A stretch of 64,000 nucleotides of DNA. Origin: Lepidodermella squamata (lineage: Eukaryota; Gastrotricha). Every line of letters starts with the position of its first letter. Position 1 is the stretch's first letter. The notes below the pieces were generated by a model. That model did not search any database, was not told where the DNA came from, and saw only the letters and a program-made list of their open reading frames with translations. Shown here piece after piece: positions 55,661 to 64,000 of this stretch. The position numbers and the translations under genes were made by a program. Location: assembly GCA_047495785.1 (NCBI GenBank), contig JBLDXI010000019.1, positions 2,356,001-2,420,000 on the forward strand, written 5' to 3'.

Positions 55661-55822
55661 GCTCTACACGTGTTTCGTTTTTTCAAAGTTGCCGTGAGGC
55701 GTAATTAAGGCCACTTCCCAATTTGTATATCTTTAGCGTGGTGTGACCACGTATTGTTGGCCAGCCATGCTGACACGAAAGATGAAAATGTGCTCGCGAA
55801 GAAAAAAACAGCTTTCAGCGGC

Positions 55823-55830
55823 TATAAAAG
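55823..55830 (+). promoter_or_regulatory. TATA box (TATAAAAG) of proline-rich gene 1
   Basis: TATAAAAG lies 74 bases before the ATG at 55897, leaving room for a start site about 30 bases downstream and a 5' leader of about 40 bases. Confidence 0.7.
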
Positions 55831-55896
55831 ACGCGAAATTTGGAAAGAAAAATCATTCGATTATAATTTCACTATTTTGGACTTCAACTTGAGATA

Positions 55897-56250
55897 ATGC
55901 GGTCTTCAACTACCTTGGCTCTGCTCGGCGTTTTTGCCGCTCTGCTCATTGTTGCTCAATCTGCTCCGGCTAAACCAGCTGGTGGCACTCCACCACCAGG
56001 CACTCCGCCATCTGGAACTCCGCCACCTGGTACGAAACCAACTGGCGATCCGCCATCCGGAACCCCGCCGTCGGGTAGTAAGCCGACAGGTACCCCACCA
56101 TCAGGCACTCCACCCGCTGGAACCCCTCCTAACGGAAAGCGGTAGGCTATTGGAGTTTGCTCTTTTTGTTCTCCTAATATTCTCAATTTTTCACACAGCC
56201 CCGACGGACCACCTCCATCAACTACGACGACTGCCAAGGCGTCGAGCTAA
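55897..56250 (+). CDS. Small secreted proline-rich repeat protein 1
   Basis: Exons 55897-56141 and 56199-56250 join in phase 2 to give 98 residues. The signal peptide is MRSSTTLALLGVFAALLIVAQS. The mature part is a low-complexity array of Gly-Thr-Pro-Pro type units (GTPPPGTPPSGTPPPGTKPT and variants) without cysteine, probably extended and secreted. The second exon encodes PDGPPPSTTTTAKASS, homologous to the last exon of the gene at 57998. Function is unknown. It could be a matrix, cuticle or gut-lining component, or a peptide precursor. An AATAAA lies at about 56365. Confidence 0.8.
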
Positions 56251-56944
56251 ATATGCTTGAACCAGGCATTCAACTAATGATTTTTTCACATATATTCAAG
56301 CTATTTTCTACAACAAACTTCCAACATGGTGCTATTGTTTCGGATATTTTCGGATGTTTTAGATAATAAAGTTTAAATTTAATAAATTGTATGTCCGTTG
56401 TTAGTTTCCAATTTGCAAGCTGGCATCAAAATCTTAGTGTATAATCTGAGAGGTCGCTTACTAGGATTTAGTATACTCGTAGGAATGTTCGGAATGGTAA
56501 CGACGCTGATTTCACTCCATCGTGCAGCCTTCTAAGAGTCAGAGAAACGTACTGAACGTTGTGGGATTTAGGTTTGGGTGTAAAGCTTGAGCACAGCTTG
56601 AGAACTGTCATAATAATAATTTATCGAACTTTTCACAATGCTCTATGCTCGCCAACAACACTAGACCCTTCCAGGAAGTTGATTTTGAACACCATAATGA
56701 TTAATTAACCGATTTCAAAACAATTCGAAAATTCTATGTTATTGTTATTTATTTATTCATTGAATGGATTGGCCAAGGCCATAGGTCTTGAATGAGCGCT
56801 CTTAGGGTCGCTTGTGGGGTCTCTTCGGGACAGCTCAGTAGCGATTAGTGCAGTCTCGCAGACACTCCTCATCTACCACTTCTCACTTTTGTATCACGAT
56901 GGAGTGGCCAGCCACCGTCGGGGTAAAATGTCATTGATAATTCA

Positions 56945-57035
56945 CGTTCGAGTCGGGTTGGGAACGAACTCATGCCCATCGACCTTGACGCTCAATGCAC
57001 AGCAGACAGCTATCCACCGAACTACTGTGTCCACT
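56945..57035 (-). repeat. Possible tRNA-derived (SINE-like) element
   Basis: On the minus strand, TAGTTCGGTGGATAGC resembles a Pol III A box (tRNA D-arm). About 50 bases later GAGTTCGTTCCC resembles a B box. Arms do not pair well, so a functional tRNA is unlikely. A SINE head is the reading offered. Confidence 0.3.
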
Positions 57036-57751
57036 GTCTGAGGGAATGACAAAGCCGGGAAAATGAAGGCCGCACCGAAATATCCTCCGTTTTTTGTAGC
57101 TCTTCTTAGAAAAAACAGCTTCTTTTCACCGCGGCGCATCATCCAGATAAAATTGATTAAGATGAAATAATAGACTTCGAAGAAAGGTATCTGAAACGAA
57201 GCGAAACAGCTGCCTATACGCAGTTACGAGGAGTCTGCTGATGTTCGAATCTTTTTGTGGCCAGCAAACTTTTCGTCGATCATATTAGCTGGCAAGAGGT
57301 CCATGATTGAGCTACAACGATGTACAGCCGAAACGAATATATTATGATTGGTAAAACGGGGTGTTTTCTGAACATTTAGCCCCCAGAGACAAGTATGAAT
57401 TGAATTTGATTGAAGCTATGAGTGAATCGAGTTAGAAATCCGAATCAGGAAATTGACCATTCCCCATCAAGAGAATAATATGAGACTGGTATTATCAAAG
57501 GCTCCATTATCAAAAAGCGAAATGAACGAAATCAAATGTTTCTGTCAACCGGTCGGCGGATAGGAAGGGCTGCGTTTAACTCATTCGCCTTCGCCGGAAT
57601 AATGATCGAAGATTCGAAAATGGAAAAACATCCATTTCCCAAGCTATTAGTGCTCTCGGCCTCCAGACTCTTCGTCTGAATCTCAAATATTTCAGGAAAT
57701 AGTAATTTCTTAACATATCAGAGCCAAATGTCATTGAAGGGGCAGCCTCGG

Positions 57752-57766
57752 ACAGGAAAGCGTACT
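57752..57766 (+). promoter_or_regulatory. Shared upstream element ACAGGAAAGCGTACT (copy 2)
   Basis: Identical to 55646-55660, at the same distance from the TATA box of the second proline-rich gene. Confidence 0.55.
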
Positions 57767-57927
57767 TGCCTATATAAAACTGTTTACTAATATCTAATGC
57801 TAAAAGTTAGGTCACTTGGCCAATTTTTTGCGCTCATGTAGCGTTTTTTTCTATCACACGTGAGCGTTAACCTCGCCACAATGGCACGAAGTTCGCGATA
57901 TATAGAAAATGTACTGCGCCGATTGGG

Positions 57928-57935
57928 TATAAATA
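57928..57935 (+). promoter_or_regulatory. TATA box (TATAAATA) of proline-rich gene 2
   Basis: TATAAATA lies 70 bases before the ATG at 57998, the same layout as in the first gene. Confidence 0.7.
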
Positions 57936-57997
57936 CCGGCCGAGCTGGTCTTGGAAATTCATCCCAAGTTTCATTCACAATTCAAATCTAACTAACA

Positions 57998-58558
57998 ATG
58001 CAGTTTACAACATCTCTGGCTCTTCTCGGCCTTGGCGCCGCTCTGCTCATCGTTGCTCAAGCTGGCCCTACAAACAAGCGCCCGGATGGACCCCCGCCAA
58101 ATGGGTATGTGAAAATTCCATTTCAAGAAGAACTAAGCTAAACCATTCTTTCCCCCTTTTTCAGCAACGGAACTCGGTAAGCCTTCTTTTTGCACAACAA
58201 TTTTCAAGTTTTAAAACGTTCGATATGGCAGCCCTGATGGTCCACCCCCTGGCAACGGAACTCGGTATGCTCCTCTTACTTAAATCCTAAACTTGAAGTC
58301 ATCGTTTTTCGATTATAGCCCCGATGGTCCTCCGCCAAACGGAAACGGCACTCGGTAGATTTCAACTAGATGAAATAGGATTGTTTTTATATATGATCTT
58401 GATTCTAGCCCTGATGGACCCCCGCCAGGCAATGGAACCCGGTAAGCTTGATTGATCCTAACTTCTGAATGATTTTACATCTTTTCCATCTTGAACACAG
58501 CCCTGCGGGCGATCGTCGTGGCCCTCCCCCATCAACAACGACCACGGTCAAGGCATAG
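57998..58558 (+). CDS. Small secreted proline-rich protein 2, one repeat per exon
   Basis: Six exons: 57998-58104, 58165-58176 (12-base microexon), 58232-58264, 58319-58354, 58409-58441 and 58501-58558. All junctions are phase 2, and 92 residues result. The signal peptide is MQFTTSLALLGLGAALLIVAQA. The mature part has four units of PDGPPPGNGTR or PDGPPPNGNGTR, then PAGDRRGPPPSTTTTVKA. Exons 3, 4 and 5 each encode exactly one unit. The first unit is split by an intron inside N-G/N-G-T, and its joined sequence equals the unit in exon 4, which confirms the microexon. Each unit carries an NGT glycosylation sequon and an Arg that could be a processing site. Function is unknown. It is a paralogue of the gene at 55897 by signal peptide, C-terminal exon and promoter layout. 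Confidence 0.82.
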
Positions 58559-61500
58559 TGAAGCAGCGGAACATGAAATGACTCGCTGTAGTTCGCCTTC
58601 CTTCACACCCAACTTTCTTACTGCACTTTCATCCCGCTTTGAATAGCGCTTTAAATAAAATATTTGGTACCAAACATTGTCTTGTGTATTTGATATATAT
58701 CATGGGAATAGGTATGTACCTAGGGTACCCCGCCAGTGCAGGGTAGAAAGGTAACGATGCCAAAAGAAACCGCAAATATTTATCGTTAGGATTTAGCAAT
58801 TCATACGATACTCCACGAATGGCTATTAGACAAGTCAAGAGGCTAGATTATGCGCGTAAAAATGACCATAAACCTATGCTCGCGTTTTATTTACCATACA
58901 TTGTAATGAGGGGTGGGCAAAATAATAGCAATCATAGCCCCGCCTATTGTTATCATCATATGAAGCTCGCTGTGTTACATTGTAAATATCATCGCTCATG
59001 TTCCTCGCTGCCGCTGCTGCTACCTCATGATGATGATGATGATGATGATAATCGCCAACTCGGGAAATTACTACTAGGAAGAAAAGCCGCAAAACAAAGG
59101 CTATACTGGCCTGTAATAAAATACTAATGATAAACACTATAAGTTGCCATCTTACAGAGTGTTTTAAGGCGGATGTATGGATGCGGTGCCCTCTTAACAC
59201 AGGGTAGGGCATGCGCATATATTCGAGAAGCAGCAGGGTGCGTCAAATATTTGCGCACGGTGTGTGTGTGCGCGTGTCTCGGTTGGCTGCTCTTGACCGC
59301 TGGCTTAAAACACTCTGGCGACCGGCGCCGGAGTCGAGACGCGCCTTTCGCCCCTATTTCCCTAGCCTAATGCCTCGACTCGTTCGTTCGTAAGAAACCG
59401 CAAAACAAGAGAAATGCGCGTCTCGTCACGCCTGGTTTGATTTTATATATATCGCATTATTACCACAAGGTGCGCACAATAGATCCTATGTGTAACAACG
59501 CACGCGTTTTGGGAATTCAAGGTGTTTCATACATAACGGATTAATTAGGTAATTAAACAAGCCTGTGTAATTCAACCATACGCCCTATAATATGATCCTA
59601 CAACTTTTTGTTTGTTTCCGAGGGCATTACTCTCAAAATTGCGCATCACTTTGTATCTTCCTTATAATATATTACACCCCTATTTACTAGCCGCGCCTTG
59701 TTTTAAGGTGTCTACGCGCGCGGGAAAATATGAAGTGCGCGCAAAAAGTATATAATTGCCATATTTTTTTCATATTTGCCCCACCGCCGGGCGCGGTAAT
59801 AAAATACTACGAGTTCAGCTTTCATCTTTCATCCCCGCGCAGAATAGCAATCATTTTGCCCGCGTTGTTATTTATCGGAAATGCTTTTACCAGCGTAACT
59901 TTATATTGGTATCTAATCTGTATGTACCTGTCTATTTACGAGTAGGATGCTTTCAACATAGGTTATGTTACCGCTTTTAAAATCAAAGGCTCAATGAAAA
60001 AGGGTACATTAACCGGTGATGTATATTGTTTTATTGTCCCATTCACGTTCGCCTTTTATTATTTCCGAACTCGCATCATGGAAAAGACCGTTTATATAAT
60101 ATTGCGCATCGAACTCGACGGGAATGAAATATGACCCTTTAGATAAATAATAGCTGTATATGAATTATTTTCATTTGACGCCTCTTTTAACAAACAAAAG
60201 AGCGCATTTTTTACGTGTAGCCAGCCATAATATGATAAATGGTAATATTAATGAACCTTCTTTCAGAATGAATTTGAGAAAAAATTATTCCCCTAGCTCA
60301 TTTTTTTGTCTCATGAGATATCTTTGATTTTAAATTTATGCCTGAAATGGCACTAAACTTGGCTCGAAAAATATTATTTATAACAACAAAAATAGCAAAA
60401 CAACAAGCTAAAGCCGGTGTTGTATATGTTATATGAATGTAAGCGCATGAATGTGATTAAAAAGGCCACTATACCGCTTATCATTTTCTTTTAGCAAAAG
60501 TATTAATTGCTATTATTATTCTTATTTATCATTTTATTTATGTCGCGTGAGTGAACACCGCCGCGCTGGTCAAGTTTTGTTAAATGGCATTTTTTTGTCA
60601 GCATAGGGTGGCCAACAACACGTCAAGCAGCGATGCTATTAGTTTTCGCGCCTAGTCGAGCGTGTGTGTTTTAGCAATTTTTTTATTGCGAAAATTAAGT
60701 ACTGCCCACTTTCGAGTACCAAAAATGAGGAATAATTTTATATACCTACGCAAACAAACACGCACGCCTTTTCAGGGCTAATATTTCGCACTCTAATTAG
60801 GCAGTCTTCTTTTTTATACAAATTGCGATATATATCTGCAAAAAATAAGGATTAAATGGCCAAGTGGAAAAGTGTGGCTTAGAGATTTTTAACAAATTTA
60901 ATCGGATTTTTTTAGATTTTTTTTCTAAAATTCAATTCCTTATCTTTTATATCATCTTTCACGGCCTCGGCTTAGAATTTTTAATTACATTATACCATTT
61001 TTTTATTTAGAAAATAACCTATACGGGTCTTCTTTCATAGCGTTTTTTTGACGCGGTCACGTATTCCTCGACCCGGCCACTTACACGCCGTTTCATTCCA
61101 TCCTCACTTGAATAATAGAAGCTCGTTAGCCATACCCACACAAATGTGTTAAAAAAGGGCGTATCACCTGCGTAACGAAACACGAGCTGTTAATTTTCAC
61201 TTTTTAGTAATGAAAACATTGCGATATTTGTTTAAGCTTTTTTACGCAAAAGCAAGCTATTTTTTTTAGTATAGCCCTATTATTTTAATTTTCTGGCAGT
61301 GGAATCAATTTTTTCAGCTAATTCAATTAGCCTTTCAAATGAAAAATTGAAAAATTACCCAAAAAGGTCATCCATTTTTAATTATTCTTCATTTTCGATC
61401 GATTTTTGTTCTTTGATTTTTACCGATATTCGCAATGCTAGGAAATTATTTTTCGAAATGTACTTTCTAGTGCATTTTCTATAGGTGCTTTCGGATATTC

Positions 61501-64000
61501 CCAGATCGAGCGCAGGAAAAAAATCCGCTTAATTGACCGGTATTATTTCTAGACGCTTGTCAAATTAGATTAAATTCAGCGCCCTCAGTGTGACCTCAGT
61601 ACTGTATAAGTCGATTTATCGACCCTAATCACGAAGCATCAAGTAACTGCTGGCTCATCTATCAATTTATTATTTACCTGAGAGCAGTGCGAGCGGTCTA
61701 TAAAATCAGCCTTCAGCCGCATGCCGCCACACGTCATGAAATGTTATTACTCCACCTCTCGCGAAAAGCAAATTTCTCAGTTCGATTAATCGATTTTTCG
61801 CGCGACACGTGTCGCCTCTCACGTTATCAAGCGCGCAATGTTTTTATAACACACGCGCCGCGTTGCTTAATCGAAAATTTTATTGAACACTCTAGTCTGC
61901 GCGCGACCATAATATACGCCCAAACACACATACACACGCATTCGCCTTTTGATAAGGTATTCTGATAACGAAAAATTAGGAAAAATATCAGTAATTTTCG
62001 CTTGTAAATAATAGCACTAATTGCTGTAAATAATTTGCGGAAATTTCCGCTGACTGATTTTTTAAGGTAACGATTAAGAGCCTGTTTTTGTTATTATTCG
62101 CCTCGTTATTATTATTTATTTCATTTTATAATAACAATACTTTGTTCCATTAAAAATTCGCGGCGTATATAGCGTAAGAAACGTGTGATTGTTACCAACA
62201 TGTGTAATTACGCGTGTTTTATATTGGCCCAGGTGTGGCCGCCCTATACTCGAGGCGTTAGTAATACGCCTCGCATTGACCCATAGCAAAATCGCTTATA
62301 TTGTAAAGCGAAAGTGTGCCTCGTTGGAAGAATGTCCCTAGTCGCTGCCTTAATTCTCTCTCTCACCTGAGCCGCGGTCTCATTATTGCGCTATAACATG
62401 CAACAACAACATCTCGTAGCCGCCTTAATAATTGAGGCGCATGACTTTTTCCGGTGCTAATTTGAGCTAACACCCCTTGTAAATTATTCAGTGGCTTTTG
62501 GCTCGAGAGCGCTCTTCACCCACAACTACACATATTATGCCTTAATACTATAATACGAGAGAGAATATATAGAGAAATGCATTTCATGATTTTCCGCAAC
62601 GTTGGATTTTGACAAAATTTTGAATTTTTTGAAACATTACGACTTCTTTGTGAATAGAAGCAATTTTAGGCATGATTGGCTAGGTTTTTAGGGCGCGTCT
62701 CTTGTCTAATTCAATAATATAAACCAGCGCGCAAAATTTTAAGCGCGTGCGCTCTTTCATTAAAACGCTATTTATTACATCGAAAACCGTTAAAATCGCC
62801 CGCCAATTTTCACAGCTCCTCGTTACCATCCTCATATTATTATTCGTTTTAGCTATAATATTTTATTAATATATATTGTCGCAACTCGATGTCCATTCAG
62901 CTGTCCACTATAATGTATATATAGAGTGGACATTTTGCGATATTAATATGCATTACTGTTATTCATATATTTGAAAAGTATAGCCAGTAGCCAGGGATTT
63001 AATGCGGCCGGGCCATCTGCTGATTTCGCTCAAAGCATGCATGAGAAATTTTTCCATATTGCCGAATTCGTAAAATATGCGCATCGCTAAAAACAACAAG
63101 CCCAGCCGCGGAAAAATGTATGGTCTGTATAAATTATTAGATAAACAGTTTCCGGCTCACAAACAAATTTTTTTATGTTGGTTTTAGCTTCTTTATAGCT
63201 ATAAACAGTATTATTAGAGTTGCGTCCCATTTTTTTCTCATATAATTTAAGCCTATTTTCAGCCTTTTTTTAGGATAATTATAAGAATCACCTTAAAATG
63301 ATCTCAATATATTTTTTTCATAATTCTCGTAATTTTTCTGTATTTGCTTAATAACGAAAAGTAATTAGAAACTCAGAAGATAACAATGCTTGTTATTTTT
63401 CTAGCGCGTTTACATTGTTATATGATATTATTTATTACACGCACAATTTTGCGCCGAAACATACACACAAGCGCGCACTTTATTATTGTCGCGCGCTCGC
63501 TCGCTTGTGGCAACACGCGCGGCTCTGTCGTAGTTTTTCGCCACCGACGACAACGAAAAATGTGTCAACGGGGCTTCTTCGTCTTCGTCGTCTTCCCTGC
63601 TCGCAGCAGCACCACAAACCACTTCAAGCCGACTGCTGTTTATTCACTTTTTACGCGCGTCTCAAACAATGCGACGCGCTTTATATGAAATGTCGTGCGT
63701 TTTTAATGATTACACAATCTTCGCACAGTTTCGCGCTTCGGGCTACTATTTTATGATCTCTGAATGTTACTTAGATGTTTTCTCGAAATTCGGTACATTT
63801 TGGTGTAAATTTAGTGTTTATAGCAATTAATCGGAAATTATTTCCATTTTAACCCCGAAATTTTAATTTAATGGCTAAAATTATTGCTAGATTTTTCCAT
63901 TTTTTTTTAAGATTTTAGACGTGAATATTTTTGGGGCTATTTCCGGATTTTTTGCTGTTTATACTGCGGCGTTAACAGCGCATATCTCGTTGTAATCATC
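58559..64000. other. Gene-free stretch to the window end
   Basis: About 5.4 kb with no supported gene. It contains an (ATG)n microsatellite at 59027-59050, many runs of CGCGC-type words in AT-rich context and several short open frames (for example 59173-59393 and 63386-63756) without recognisable content. It may be upstream or intronic sequence of a gene to the right. Confidence 0.5.
59027..59050. repeat. (ATG)n microsatellite
   Basis: About eight ATG/GAT units in the gene-free region, similar in motif to the array at 3973-3996. Confidence 0.9.

Larger units (their letters stand above)
56251..57997. other. Intergenic region between the two proline-rich genes
   Basis: It contains the first gene's 3' end, a possible tRNA-derived element at 56945-57035 on the minus strand, and the second gene's promoter. 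No protein-coding gene is supported. Confidence 0.5.

Noticed and set aside
56945-57035. Functional tRNA gene
   Set aside because: A- and B-box-like words are present but acceptor and T stems do not pair, so only a degenerate SINE-like reading is kept.
63386-63756. Overlapping open frames near the right end
   Set aside because: Both frames translate to basic low-complexity peptides with no domain and no intron support.

Overview
This is an animal nuclear genome window. Genes are split by introns with GT/AG ends, many introns are 49-61 bases long, and acceptors usually read TTTTCAG. Exons are GC-richer than the AT-rich introns and spacers. Tiny introns plus the strong TTTTCAG consensus, together with a tubby homologue, a divergent ERG channel and several divergent Cys-loop receptors, fit a nematode best. 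Another fast-evolving ecdysozoan such as a tardigrade cannot be excluded. No prokaryotic, organellar, viral, rRNA or CRISPR sequence was seen. All gene models below were spliced by eye, and reading-frame continuity was checked at every junction.

Layout. 0.8-2.3 kb: the last two exons of a tubby-family gene that begins left of the window. 5.4-8.4 kb (minus): a rhodopsin-class GPCR. 10.4-11.3 kb (minus): an achaete-scute-type bHLH gene. 14.8-15.4 kb: a small coiled-coil gene containing a perfect tandem heptad. 16.6-19.1 kb: two tandem, intronless Cys-loop receptor subunits. 19.3-34.0 kb: a segmental duplication. Each unit carries a GABA-B-like class C receptor (minus) head-to-head with a phospholipase B-like gene (plus). 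In the left unit the phospholipase is a short pseudogene. The sequence beyond it holds a pair of inverted repeats around a small two-exon gene I do not recognise. 35.7-49.6 kb: one ERG-type (KCNH) potassium channel gene with at least three alternative first exons. 50.0-55.5 kb: a second tandem pair of Cys-loop receptors. 55.9-58.6 kb: two small secreted proline-rich protein genes. 58.6-64 kb: no supported gene.

Most products belong to excitable-cell signalling: a proneural transcription factor, a GPCR, four pentameric-channel subunits, two GABA-B-like receptors and a voltage-gated potassium channel. The most striking element is the gene at 51.9-55.5 kb. By frame-consistent splicing it encodes a Cys-loop receptor subunit carrying, on its extracellular N-terminus, a roughly 250-residue domain I do not recognise followed by a roughly 330-residue Ser/Thr mucin-like stalk. 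Its neighbour at 50.0 kb has a plain signal peptide at the same place, joined through a homologous linker exon with the same intron phases. This suggests gain of a mucin-type secreted module by exon shuffling. Other noteworthy points are probable gene conversion between the two GABA-B-like copies, a proline-rich gene in which each exon is one peptide repeat, and a promoter element shared by the two proline-rich genes at the same spacing.
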